Source: an uncultured Saprospiraceae bacterium (lineage in GTDB: Bacteria > Bacteroidota > Bacteroidia > Chitinophagales > Saprospiraceae). Taken from it: 19,336 nucleotides of DNA. The notes under the pieces were generated by a model. That model ran no database searches and was not told where the DNA came from. It saw only the letters and a program-made list of their open reading frames with translations. Shown piece by piece: positions 5,890 to 13,516 of the stretch. Positions within the stretch are counted from its first letter, which is position 1. The number at the start of each line of letters is the position of its first letter. The DNA lies in NCBI GenBank assembly GCA_938033975.1, contig CALHKJ010000292.1, positions 1-19,336 of the forward strand, read 5' to 3'. A program made the translations under genes and the position numbers.

Positions 5890-6694
5890 ACTTACTTATT
5901 TAACAACAACTCTACTGCTATCAATTATTTTGTTCGGCTGTGGAGAAACTGGACCTAATTGGCAGTTTGAAAAGTCAATAGATATTAAAGGGATTGCGCC
6001 CATTGGATTTGATATCGAAGACAATCACTTTTGGATATCTGATGGAGATAACAATCGCCTACTAAAGACAACAATGGATGGAGAAATTGTAATTGAAGAA
6101 AAGGATTTTGAAAGACCCATGCATTTAGCTATCGATGGTAGTAATGTTTTTATACCATCTTATGGAAGTGATGCCATTATAAAATACAATAATGGAAAAA
6201 TCGACACTGTCAATGTGAAAGAAGATCTAGATGCTCCTGCTGGGGTTGATGTCGTCGGTAATGAAATGGCAATAGCAGATTTTTACAACCATAGAATTCT
6301 CTATACTAATGGCACCAACTGGATGAAGGTAGGTGAAAAAGGGAATGGTGATTTAGAGTTTCATTACCCTACCGATGTTCAGTTGTCAGGAGACAAAATT
6401 TACATTGCAGACGCCTATAACAATAGAATACAAATTATTGATAAAGCTGGAAAGCACGTTAAGAATATAGGCAAAGATCAAAAGATGAATGCAGCAACCG
6501 GTATCTATGTAGATGGTGCACATATTTACATTACGGACTTTGAGCACGATAGAGTTTTGTTATTTAATGAAGAAGGTGATTTACTTTCTGAAATAAAAGA
6601 AGGCTTAGAGAAGCCTACTGATATTTTGGTGCATGAGGAACAGCTATATGTTATTAATTATAAATCGCAGTCGATAGCTGTTTTTAATAAATAG
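5882..6694 (+). CDS. NHL-repeat beta-propeller lipoprotein
   Basis: From the ATG at 5882 the protein has 270 residues and a lipoprotein signal with lipobox ILFGC (Cys20). The mature part is a series of blade-like repeats with the NHL pattern of D-x-x-N-x-R followed by a hydrophobic strand: GDNNRLLKT, ADFYNHRILYT, ADAYNNRIQIID, TDFEHDRVLLFN. That suggests a six-bladed propeller lying at the envelope surface. NHL propellers are usually binding scaffolds rather than enzymes. The ATG overlaps the stop of the HMA gene (ATGAATAG), which fixes the start and indicates translational coupling. A longer frame from 5804 would lie wholly within the HMA gene and lack a signal peptide, so I rejected it. Probable role: surface docking or accessory factor in the same metal pathway; the ligand is not known. 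Confidence 0.85.
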   Translation: MNRLTYLTTTLLLSIILFGCGETGPNWQFEKSIDIKGIAPIGFDIEDNHFWISDGDNNRLLKTTMDGEIVIEEKDFERPMHLAIDGSNVFIPSYGSDAIIKYNNGKIDTVNVKEDLDAPAGVDVVGNEMAIADFYNHRILYTNGTNWMKVGEKGNGDLEFHYPTDVQLSGDKIYIADAYNNRIQIIDKAGKHVKNIGKDQKMNAATGIYVDGAHIYITDFEHDRVLLFNEEGDLLSEIKEGLEKPTDILVHEEQLYVINYKSQSIAVFNK

Positions 6695-6722
6695 AATCTC
6701 TATAAATACAATTAGAAAAAAT

Positions 6723-6759
6723 AAAAAAAGGTGTGTTTGCAATACAAGCACACCTTTTT
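6723..6759. terminator. Bidirectional terminator between NHL and TonB receptor genes
   Basis: GGTGTG (6730-6735) and CACACC (6749-6754) form a GC-rich stem, extended inward by TTG/CAA after a T-G mismatch. It is flanked by a seven-A run and a five-T run, so it works on both strands. It lies between convergent genes and closes both transcription units. Confidence 0.85.
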
Positions 6760-6777
6760 ATCTTATATCTTTTAAGC

Positions 6778-9399
6778 CTAGAACTTATAACTCACTCCAC
6801 CTTTGATGTACATTCCATTAAATCCAAACTGATTTACCTCCCAAGGGTATCTGAATCTTCCTCCTAAATCAGTAACAAAATCTCCTTTTGTATCAATCTC
6901 ATCAGGATATACATTAAGTAGGTTATTAATGGTTATGTTAGCTCTGAAAGCATCAGAAAATTTGTAACCTAAAAGTAAGTCCGTGATTACTCTTGCACCA
7001 AAAGTTTGGTCTTTTGCAGGATCATCAGCATGCTGCCAGGTAACTTCACCGAAGTAGGTGTTGTTAAGACTTACATTGAATTTATCCATCTTGTACTTCA
7101 AACCTAACAAAGCTTTGAATCCAGGTCTTGCTGAAGTAATTCTTGACTGTTCTTTTCTATTGAAAATTTCATATCCAACATCTCCCACCACTCCAGGTGA
7201 TGAAATTTCATCATTTTCGATGGTAGTCTCATTAATATTTGCTGATAAAACTGCATCAAATTTTGAAGATGTATAATCAAGTACAATATCAAAACCAGTA
7301 GTTCTTGTATCTAATGCATTTACAAAATACTTGATACTTGTAACACTGTTATCTATCAGGATTGTTTCCACTGGATTGGTTGTAGTATCATCACCATCAA
7401 AGCCAATCTCTCCAGTAAACAATACTCTGTTATCTACAGCAATGTTATAATAATCAGCAGATAATGATAAACCATCTGAAAGCTTATAAGTAAGTCCAGC
7501 TGTATAATTGAAAGAAGTCTCTGCATCCAAAGATGGTACTCCCAAACCTACTATAACGTCACTTACATTATTAAATGTTCCTTGATTTGAAACTGTACCT
7601 CCAGAAACCAAAGTTTGAACATTACTTAGGTAGATCTGATGTAAAGAAGGTGCTCTAAATCCTGTACTTACTGAAGCTCTTATTGCTCCTCTCTTATCAG
7701 CAATATATTGTCTTGCATTTACTTTCCAAGAAAGGTTACTTCCGAAATCAGAATAATTCTCAAATCGTGCAGCACCTCCAATTAATGTATTTTCAGAAAC
7801 GTCATAGTCTAAGCCTGCATAAACTCCTATGTTAGATCTTCCTTCTGTCAACTCATTGGAAGGTTGCAATCCAGGAAAAGATTGTGCTCCACCATCAATA
7901 TAAGATTCTTCTTGTCCAGCTGTTACTTCAAAACTCTCGAGTCTTGCTTCGGTTCCTAGAGACAAAGTAAGATCACCAAAACTTCTATTCAAGTCAAAGT
8001 TTCCTACAACATTATCAAAGGAGTAAGCACCTGCATCAAATTCTGTTGGACTATTCGGCAACAAGGCTGGGTTGATTGTGTTTCCGATTAAATACGATAC
8101 TGAATTTTCACCGTATGTAAAACTCAAATCAGAATTCCATTCTCCCAATTTATTCTTTGTTCCTGCAATAAATGTAATATCGCCTATGCTCGTCTCGAAA
8201 GTTGGCTGAAAACCTGCATACTCTTCTCCATCAGGAGTAAGTAAGCCTGCATCATCTGTAATCCAATAAGGAGCTCTATATAATGCAAATGATTTACCAT
8301 CACGGAATGTGTATCCCCAAGTTCCATAAAATTCACCTGATTCTCCGTATGGTACACCTACATTAGCAAGAGCTGAAAACTTTGAATAATTTGGCTGCCC
8401 GATAGTCATACCTAAATCTGGATTTTCTTGAATCCATGGATGAGTACCATTCAAGATTGCATCATCGCCAAATATTACTCCAAACAAACCATCACCTCCT
8501 GGTTCACCTGCTCTATTCGTTTCATCTTGATGATAAAATGATCCTGTAAGATTTATAAATCCTTTTTGGCCAAGTTTAAAACCTTTATTAATACCTACAT
8601 CATAGGTCAATCCGTCACCCATCGCTGTAATTCCAGCATTAGTTGTCACCTCGCCATCTAATCTTTCTTTAAGAATAATATTAATTACTCCAGCAATTGC
8701 ATCTGAACCATATTGTGCAGCTGCACCATCTCTTAAAACCTCTATTCTTTCTATCGCTTCAGCAGGAATTGATTTCATATCAGTTCCTACTTCTCCCTTT
8801 CCAGGTGTGTCGTTTACATACACCAACGAACTTTGGTTCTTTCGTTTTCCATTTACCAAAACCAAAGTTCTCGATGGACCAAGGTTTCTCAATTCACTAG
8901 GATCAAAATGTGCTGTTGCATCTGATATTGTTTGGTTACTTGAATTATAAGACGGAATCTTATAGTTCAGCATCTGATCCACTGTCACCTGCCCACTTTC
9001 TCTTAATTGAGCTGCATTGATATTATCAATTGGCACTGGACTACCCAGGATTGTTCTGGGCTTTCCTCTAGATCCAGTTACCACGATTTCACTCAACTTT
9101 AATCCTTCAGTTAAGTTGACAATCATATTTGAGGTAGCTGAATTAACAGTTATCGATTGTGGATCATATCCAGTATAACTGATTATTAGATTAACAGGAA
9201 AATCTGAAGCATTTAATGCAAAGTTCCCATCTATGTCTGTAACGGTTCCAATTGATGTGTCACCAATAAGAACACTAGCTCCAATCAATGCCTGGCCAGA
9301 GCTATCAAAGACTTTTCCCTTAATGTTTTGAGCTTGCGCAAATTGGAACCCCAAAATCATCAAAGTAAATACATAAATAGTAGTTTTAATTTTTTTCAT
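6778..9399 (-). CDS. TonB-dependent outer-membrane receptor
   Basis: An 873-residue receptor that would import a bound substrate through the outer membrane using TonB/ExbBD energy. Signal peptide 1-23 (cleavage after AQA), CarboxypepD_reg-like domain about 25-100 (IKGKVFDSSGQALIGASVLI), TonB-box-like SEIVVTG (103-109), plug domain about 115-240 with the VLRDGAAAQYGSDAIAGVINI segment, then a 22-strand-type barrel ending in an aromatic residue (GGVSYKF). No SusD partner lies next to it and it is smaller than typical SusC proteins, so polysaccharide-utilisation function is unlikely. It is convergent with the metal operon. A shared function with the HMA/HYC_CC_PP genes is possible but not shown; siderophore, cobalamin-like or metal-complex uptake are all open. 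No close TAnnTTTG element was found upstream. Confidence 0.92.
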   Translation of the reverse strand: MKKIKTTIYVFTLMILGFQFAQAQNIKGKVFDSSGQALIGASVLIGDTSIGTVTDIDGNFALNASDFPVNLIISYTGYDPQSITVNSATSNMIVNLTEGLKLSEIVVTGSRGKPRTILGSPVPIDNINAAQLRESGQVTVDQMLNYKIPSYNSSNQTISDATAHFDPSELRNLGPSRTLVLVNGKRKNQSSLVYVNDTPGKGEVGTDMKSIPAEAIERIEVLRDGAAAQYGSDAIAGVINIILKERLDGEVTTNAGITAMGDGLTYDVGINKGFKLGQKGFINLTGSFYHQDETNRAGEPGGDGLFGVIFGDDAILNGTHPWIQENPDLGMTIGQPNYSKFSALANVGVPYGESGEFYGTWGYTFRDGKSFALYRAPYWITDDAGLLTPDGEEYAGFQPTFETSIGDITFIAGTKNKLGEWNSDLSFTYGENSVSYLIGNTINPALLPNSPTEFDAGAYSFDNVVGNFDLNRSFGDLTLSLGTEARLESFEVTAGQEESYIDGGAQSFPGLQPSNELTEGRSNIGVYAGLDYDVSENTLIGGAARFENYSDFGSNLSWKVNARQYIADKRGAIRASVSTGFRAPSLHQIYLSNVQTLVSGGTVSNQGTFNNVSDVIVGLGVPSLDAETSFNYTAGLTYKLSDGLSLSADYYNIAVDNRVLFTGEIGFDGDDTTTNPVETILIDNSVTSIKYFVNALDTRTTGFDIVLDYTSSKFDAVLSANINETTIENDEISSPGVVGDVGYEIFNRKEQSRITSARPGFKALLGLKYKMDKFNVSLNNTYFGEVTWQHADDPAKDQTFGARVITDLLLGYKFSDAFRANITINNLLNVYPDEIDTKGDFVTDLGGRFRYPWEVNQFGFNGMYIKGGVSYKF

Positions 9400-9545
9400 A
9401 TTTGTAGATTTGATTACTACAATATATTAAATTGAATTAAAATAATTTACTTTAAGTATAACTATCACACCAAAATCAATTTTGATTGCATCCCTTTAAT
9501 TATTAACTTGTAAAGAACATTTAAATCACTTTCAATTAATTCATC

Positions 9546-10553
9546 ATGAGAACAACCCTCATTTTTATTAGCCTTTTTATTGCTTCCGGCTCACTCTCAG
9601 CACAGCAAACCTTTGCATCAGATGACCCTAATTATAAGCCTCTAGTTGTTGCTGGAGAAGCTGCACTAAAATCTATGAAATATGATTCTTGCATGCATTA
9701 TTACAAAGAAGCTTTTAAAATTAAACAAACAAGTTACTTAAGCACATTGAGAAATGCAGCTTGCGCCTACAGTGCAGACGACAAAGATTATTTAGCCGAA
9801 CAATTGAAAATATCTTTCGATTTAAGTTGGGGTGGATCTAAAAGTATTTATGACAACTACCCAGAATTTGAATATTTAAAGGATACCGAATTCGATAAGA
9901 TTATTAATAAAATGTATTTAGAATATGCTGAAGAAGCTGGTGTTGATCTTGCCTTGATGGAGGAATTTGATAATATACGGTTTGAAGATCAAAGATATCG
10001 ACAAGAAATGGGAGCCGTAGAAAAAGAGTACGGTTGGGAATCACCTCAAATGGATTCATTGTGGGTTTTACAAAATGAAGCAGATTCTATCAATACAAAG
10101 CGTATTTGCGAATTAATAGATGAAAAAGGATATCCTGGAAGATCACTTGTAGGCGACAGCCATGCCTCTACTGCCTTCCTTGTAATCCAACATGCTGATC
10201 TTGAAATTCAAGAGAAGTATTTGCCAATCATAACAAAGGCTGCTGATGATGGCGAAGTAAGTTGGTCCTCTGTAGCTTTACTGTTGGACAGGATTAATAT
10301 TAGAAATGGAAGACCCCAAGTCTATGGCAGTCAGGTAAGCACACATCCTGAAACTGGAGAATACTTCTTTTCTGAAATTGCAGAGCCTTATAAAGTTGAT
10401 AGCATCAGAGCTACAGTTGGATTAGGACCTTTACAATCATATGCTGACAATTGGGAATTTACTTGGGATCCTGAAAGGAATAAAGAATTAGTAGAAGAAG
10501 TAAAAGCCATTAAAGCAAAGGAAGAAGCAGAAAAAGAAAAGGAAGATAAATAG
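9546..10553 (+). CDS. Exported DUF6624 family protein
   Basis: A 335-residue protein with a signal peptide (residues 1-19, cleavage after LSA). It has an N-terminal TPR-like helical region (about 30-95, AALKSMKYDSCMHYYKEAF) and a C-terminal domain (about 150-300) with the DUF6624 landmarks: GYPGRSLVGDSHASTAFLVI followed by QHAD, then LLLDRINIRNGRPQVYGSQ. The last 30 residues are a highly charged Lys/Glu helix. DUF6624 has no established activity; the conserved His and Arg residues around LVGDSHAST and QHAD are the best candidates for a functional site. It stands alone, ending in a strong hairpin shared with the convergent gene. Confidence 0.85.
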   Translation: MRTTLIFISLFIASGSLSAQQTFASDDPNYKPLVVAGEAALKSMKYDSCMHYYKEAFKIKQTSYLSTLRNAACAYSADDKDYLAEQLKISFDLSWGGSKSIYDNYPEFEYLKDTEFDKIINKMYLEYAEEAGVDLALMEEFDNIRFEDQRYRQEMGAVEKEYGWESPQMDSLWVLQNEADSINTKRICELIDEKGYPGRSLVGDSHASTAFLVIQHADLEIQEKYLPIITKAADDGEVSWSSVALLLDRINIRNGRPQVYGSQVSTHPETGEYFFSEIAEPYKVDSIRATVGLGPLQSYADNWEFTWDPERNKELVEEVKAIKAKEEAEKEKEDK

Positions 10554-10566
10554 TAAATTACATTAC

Positions 10567-10602
10567 CTGCATGCTAATGTTGTATTCAATATTAGCATGC
10601 AG
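10567..10602. terminator. Long hairpin between convergent genes, no T-tract
   Basis: CTGCATGCTAAT (10567-10578) pairs perfectly with ATTAGCATGCAG (10591-10602), and four further pairs (one G-U) close to a TATT loop, giving a stem of about 16 bp. Neither side has a proper T-run. It probably acts as a bidirectional 3' end former or RNA stabiliser. Confidence 0.6.
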
Positions 10603-10633
10603 ATACTAATTAAAAGTAAGAGAGTTGTAAATC

Positions 10634-10993
10634 TTACTCTGCATCTGGAATTTCATCAATGCTATAATAAATTTCTAATCCAAGTTTTTTAGCAATCTCT
10701 ACATCTTGATCTGCACCTTTAGAGTCTCCTTCTATCCTTAATACAGCATCACATTTTGTCAACAAGCGATGAGCAGTAGGATATTGAATTTCTGTAAATA
10801 TCTCATCACCCACTTCCTTTGATCCAGCCATTTCAATTAATGGATTTGCAACCCATTCTCCTATCATGGGCACATGTCCTTTTCTAAATATCGGTAGAGC
10901 AGGTGCTTCCAATTTATCCAAATTCTTCTTAATTAAAACAGGATCATTATTTGTACCACTTCTATAGGGTCCAGCAATCAATATGAGTTTCAT
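10634..10993 (-). CDS. DUF4406 / nucleoside 2-deoxyribosyltransferase-like protein
   Basis: A 119-residue cytoplasmic protein that begins MKLILIAGPYRSG, the Rossmann-like first strand and GPY loop of the nucleoside 2-deoxyribosyltransferase superfamily. It ends with CDAVLRIEGDSKGADQDVEIAKKLGLEIYY, matching the D-x-x-E-x-A-x-x-G helix where that superfamily has its catalytic Glu (here in DVEIAKKLG). Members cut or transfer the N-glycosidic bond of nucleosides or nucleotides; DUF4406 members lack a proven substrate. It follows the Crp/Fnr gene on the same strand after 54 bases, with weak seven-of-eight TAnnTTTG sites in that gap, so it may be separately transcribed. The family assignment is moderate; activity is inferred. 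Confidence 0.7.
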   Translation of the reverse strand: MKLILIAGPYRSGTNNDPVLIKKNLDKLEAPALPIFRKGHVPMIGEWVANPLIEMAGSKEVGDEIFTEIQYPTAHRLLTKCDAVLRIEGDSKGADQDVEIAKKLGLEIYYSIDEIPDAE

Positions 10994-11047
10994 AATATTT
11001 CTTTTTCCAAAGGAATGAAATTCAAACGAAATAAAAATTAAGATAGT

Positions 11048-11623
11048 TTAAGAAGCTGATTTCTTTTTGATAGAACTTAAAAATTCTGGAGTTACACCAA
11101 GGTAGGAGGCTATTTGTTTTTGTGTAATCTTTTCAACCATTGCCGGATATTTTTTTACAAACTGCAAATACCTTTCTTCTGTAGTCATTGAAATGTTGTA
11201 TAAGGCTCTTCGCTGTTCTCGTATATAAGCATTCTGGAATAAGATTCTAAAAAAGCGCTCAAATACTGGTAGCTCTTTATATAAAATTTGAAGATTTGCA
11301 AAATCTAACTCTATCAACTTACTATCTTCCAAAGCTGCAATTGTCAAATTTGAAGTGGTTTGGTTTACGAAACTATCCATATCTGTAATCCACCAATCGC
11401 TCAAAGCAAACATTATGGTTGATTCTTTTCCATCCTCATTAATATTGAATGCTTGTAAGCTGCCTTTTTCTACAAAAAAAAATTTATTACATGTTTGTCC
11501 TTGCCTGAGAAGGACTTCTTTTTTCAAAACATTTTTCTCAGACAACAAAGAAGACACATAACTCTTTTCAGAATCGCTCAGTGTAATATGCTTGCTAAAG
11601 TTTTCAAAAATGAGATGGTCCAA
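11048..11623 (-). CDS. Crp/Fnr-family transcriptional regulator
   Basis: A 191-residue regulator: cyclic-nucleotide-binding-like beta roll (about 25-115, LLRQGQTCNKFFFVEKGSLQAF), dimerisation helix (about 118-150) and a C-terminal helix-turn-helix (ITQKQIASYLGVTPEFLSSI, about 165-184). The short C-terminus is typical of a large Bacteroidota group that lacks the Arg and Ser/Thr residues needed to bind cAMP, and whose ligand is mostly unknown; no Fnr-type Cys cluster is present. The only start I can find is TTG at 11623; no in-frame ATG lies between it and the upstream TAA. It is divergent from the LytTR regulator with a 112-bp shared spacer. Confidence 0.9.
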   Translation of the reverse strand: MDHLIFENFSKHITLSDSEKSYVSSLLSEKNVLKKEVLLRQGQTCNKFFFVEKGSLQAFNINEDGKESTIMFALSDWWITDMDSFVNQTTSNLTIAALEDSKLIELDFANLQILYKELPVFERFFRILFQNAYIREQRRALYNISMTTEERYLQFVKKYPAMVEKITQKQIASYLGVTPEFLSSIKKKSAS

Positions 11624-11711
11624 GATATAAGAAGTTAATGTTTGATAAAAATATTAAAAACTTACACATTTGGAACTATCCTAAAAGCTGCTGACTTAAA
11701 AAATAGAATAC

Positions 11712-11719
11712 TACCTTTA
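11712..11719 (+). promoter_or_regulatory. Possible -7 element of the LytTR regulator
   Basis: TACCTTTA matches TAnnTTTG at five of the six fixed positions, 17 bases before the ATG. No good -33 TTTG lies at the usual distance. Weak call. Confidence 0.35.
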
Positions 11720-11735
11720 CAAAAGAAAGAATAAA

Positions 11736-12473
11736 ATGAGAGCAGTAATCATAGATGACATGCCACTTGCTATTGCAAGCCTTAAAGCAGAAATTGAAGA
11801 CAACCTTCCGGAAATAGATCTAGTAGGTACAGCAGAAAGCGTTGTAAGCGGAGCAAAACTTATAAAGAAAGAAAATCCTGATTTGGTATTTCTTGATATT
11901 GAGATGCCTGATGGTTTGGGTTTTGATCTTTTAGATTTACTAGACGAGCCCTACCCCAATATTATTTTTGTTACTGCATCTAATGAGTATGCTATCAAGG
12001 CATTCCGTTATGCTGCTATTGATTATCTAATGAAACCTGCAGATCCAGAATTGTTGATAGAAGCTTACAATAAAGCAAAAGAAAAATCTGGTACTAGCAA
12101 TGCCCAAATCTCTATTGCAAAGAATTCATTTGCAGAAAAGCAATCAAAACAATTAGCTCTCAATACGCAAGATGAATTAAGAATTGTTGAAATCCAAGAT
12201 ATTGTCAGATGTGAGGCAGATAGTAATTACACCACTTTTTACTTTAAGGATAATTCCAAAATGATTGTTACCAAATCTTTGAAGGAATACGATAAAATCC
12301 TAAGTCCATCAGGGTTTATTAGAAGTCATCAATCACATCTAGTCAATGCTGAATACATCGATTCTTTGCAAAAAGCTGATGGTGGATATCTGCTTTTAAA
12401 GGACAAACAAATGGTGCCAGTTTCTGTCCGAAAGAGGAGTGAGGTTCTAGAATATTTAAAGAATAAGAAATAG
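11736..12473 (+). CDS. LytTR-family response regulator
   Basis: A 245-residue two-component regulator. The receiver domain (1-120) has the acidic pair D7-D8, phospho-acceptor D54 in VFLDIEMPDG, T80 and K100 in LMKPAD, so all phosphorylation residues are intact. A LytTR DNA-binding domain follows (about 140-245): IVRCEADSNYTTFYF, then SGFIRSHQSHLVN, the usual beta-sheet fold that reads two direct repeats. In Bacteroidota such regulators normally sit next to a membrane LytS/His_kinase partner; none is here, so it is orphan in this window. The HK at 2084-3427 is a HisKA kinase, a less likely partner. Targets cannot be read from sequence; the divergent Crp/Fnr gene and the downstream carbonic anhydrase are candidates only by position. 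Confidence 0.93.
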   Translation: MRAVIIDDMPLAIASLKAEIEDNLPEIDLVGTAESVVSGAKLIKKENPDLVFLDIEMPDGLGFDLLDLLDEPYPNIIFVTASNEYAIKAFRYAAIDYLMKPADPELLIEAYNKAKEKSGTSNAQISIAKNSFAEKQSKQLALNTQDELRIVEIQDIVRCEADSNYTTFYFKDNSKMIVTKSLKEYDKILSPSGFIRSHQSHLVNAEYIDSLQKADGGYLLLKDKQMVPVSVRKRSEVLEYLKNKK

Positions 12474-12561
12474 TCAAGAAATCCGTCTAATTATCAGAAC
12501 AATTTATTGATAAGCTTGTTAATGTTAAGTATCAAAAGTTAAAATAATGCTCAGACTTATT

Positions 12562-12569
12562 TAACTTTG
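12562..12569 (+). promoter_or_regulatory. Predicted -7 element of the carbonic anhydrase gene
   Basis: TAACTTTG is an exact TAnnTTTG match with a start site expected near 12574, giving an mRNA leader of about 54 bases before the ATG at 12628. No clear TTTG -33 is present at 19-21 bases, so an activator may be needed. Confidence 0.5.
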
Positions 12570-12627
12570 AATGACACTTAATTTGATGAAGAAATCATAA
12601 TAATTCGTAATAACTTAAACTTTATTA

Positions 12628-13194
12628 ATGACTAAATCTGAAGTAGTAACTAGATTACAAGAAGGAAATGCTCGATTTGTAGCTGACAAATTAGACGGCA
12701 ATTTACAAGATGCTGGAAGACGTGAAGTTTTAACAGCTGGCCAACAACCATTTGCAATTGTTTTAAGTTGCGCCGATAGTCGAGTTGTCCCGGAACTAGC
12801 CTTTGATACAGGATTGGGAGAAATTTTTACTGTTAGAGTAGCAGGTAATGTTGCCAACAGTTCTACTATTGCAAGTATTGAGTACGCTGTTGCTCATTGT
12901 GGTTCAGAAGTAATAGTAGTAATGGGACACCAAAGCTGTGGAGCAGTTACAGCTGCTGTTGCAGGAGGTGACAATGGCTATAATATCAACCATTTACTTT
13001 CTCACATCACACCAGCTATTAGTGCTTGCGAAGCAGGAACAGAAATCAACGACATCGTCAAAAAGAATGCTACCATGGTAAGAGATGAATTGGTAAGCAG
13101 ATCGGCAATCATAGGAGATGCTGTAAAATCAGGAAAAGTAGAAGTACATGCTGCTTATTACAATCTTGATAGCGGTAAAGTAGATTTTCTATAA
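12628..13194 (+). CDS. Beta-class carbonic anhydrase
   Basis: A 188-residue cytoplasmic zinc enzyme that interconverts CO2 and bicarbonate. Zinc ligands are visible as C48 in SCADSR, H101 and C104 in GHQSCGAV; the catalytic dyad D50-R52 is in place. The glycine-rich VRVAGNVAN loop and the SIEYAV helix follow the family. The length is at the short end for bacterial beta enzymes (often around 200-220), with the C-terminal helix region reduced. No signal peptide, so bicarbonate supply or pH control in the cytoplasm is likely. Single-gene unit: own promoter upstream and a strong terminator just after the stop. Confidence 0.95.
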   Translation: MTKSEVVTRLQEGNARFVADKLDGNLQDAGRREVLTAGQQPFAIVLSCADSRVVPELAFDTGLGEIFTVRVAGNVANSSTIASIEYAVAHCGSEVIVVMGHQSCGAVTAAVAGGDNGYNINHLLSHITPAISACEAGTEINDIVKKNATMVRDELVSRSAIIGDAVKSGKVEVHAAYYNLDSGKVDFL

Positions 13195-13210
13195 ACGCCA
13201 CTCAAAAATA

Positions 13211-13228
13211 ATCCGCTAGCTAGCGGAT
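13211..13228. repeat. Perfect 18-bp palindrome after the carbonic anhydrase gene
   Basis: ATCCGCTAGCTAGCGGAT is a perfect palindrome with no spacer, 17 bases after the stop and just upstream of the intrinsic terminator. It could be a DNA-binding site or a cruciform; with no loop it is a poor RNA hairpin. Function unknown. Confidence 0.6.
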
Positions 13229-13230
13229 AA

Positions 13231-13263
13231 AGGGTCGAGAATTACTTCTCGACCCTTTTTTAT
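13231..13263 (+). terminator. Intrinsic terminator of the carbonic anhydrase gene
   Basis: AGGGTCGAGAA (13231-13241) and TTCTCGACCCT (13246-13256) form a perfect 11-bp stem with TTAC loop, followed by a T-run (TTTTTTA). Textbook rho-independent terminator. Confidence 0.92.
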
Positions 13264-13367
13264 TTAGATGCCACGAGGTCAAGAAACCTTTGGCTAAGCA
13301 TTTATGAACTCTTTATTCTTCTGAAACCCGCAGAAGGTCTCCCGGCCTATCTGCATTTCTTTCCTCT

Positions 13368-13395
13368 GTCTTTCGTCTCAAATCTTTCGTCTCAG
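13368..13395 (-). repeat. GACGAAAGAC short tandem repeat, copy 2
   Basis: GTCTTTCGTCTCAAAT (13368-13383) is the exact reverse complement of 3811-3826, followed by a second unit CTTTCGTCTCAG. Two tandem units as in copy 1, opposite orientation. Confidence 0.65.
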
Positions 13396-13468
13396 AAAAA
13401 ACCCTAACGCTTACTCGAAAAACCCCTACACTCCCCCATTTCACAAAGCATTCAAGCCAATCTCAGGA

Positions 13469-13476
13469 CATATTTG
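13469..13476 (+). promoter_or_regulatory. Possible -7 element of the SH3-domain gene
   Basis: CATATTTG matches TAnnTTTG at all but the first position, 40 bases before the ATG at 13517. The CCCCCA/CCCCTA motifs lie 30-40 bases upstream, the place an activator site would take. No good -33. Confidence 0.35.
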
Positions 13477-13516
13477 TAGTGTTAATTGATTATTGTTCAA
13501 CCAAAATATTAGTATT

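Larger units (their letters stand above)
13264..13516. other. Spacer with short repeat and CCCCTA motif, no gene seen
   Basis: About 250 bases between the carbonic anhydrase terminator and the SH3 gene. It holds the GACGAAAGAC repeat (copy 2, 13368-13395), a small CTTCTG/CAGAAG inverted repeat near 13317-13335, the CCCCTA motif at 13423-13428 with a near match CCCCCA at 13433-13438, and a promoter-like CATATTTG at 13469. I see no ORF with coding features. Confidence 0.6.

Noticed and set aside
6778..9399. SusC-type polysaccharide-utilisation receptor
   Set aside because: No SusD, glycosidase or sigma/anti-sigma gene adjacent, and the protein is shorter than typical SusC.
11048..12473. Toxin-antitoxin or phase-variable regulatory pair
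   Set aside because: Both proteins are clear standard regulators (Crp/Fnr and LytTR) in divergent orientation; no toxin fold or inverted switch is present.
12615..12857. 80-residue antisense frame over the carbonic anhydrase start
   Set aside because: Lies opposite a confidently identified gene; no start context or domain of its own.
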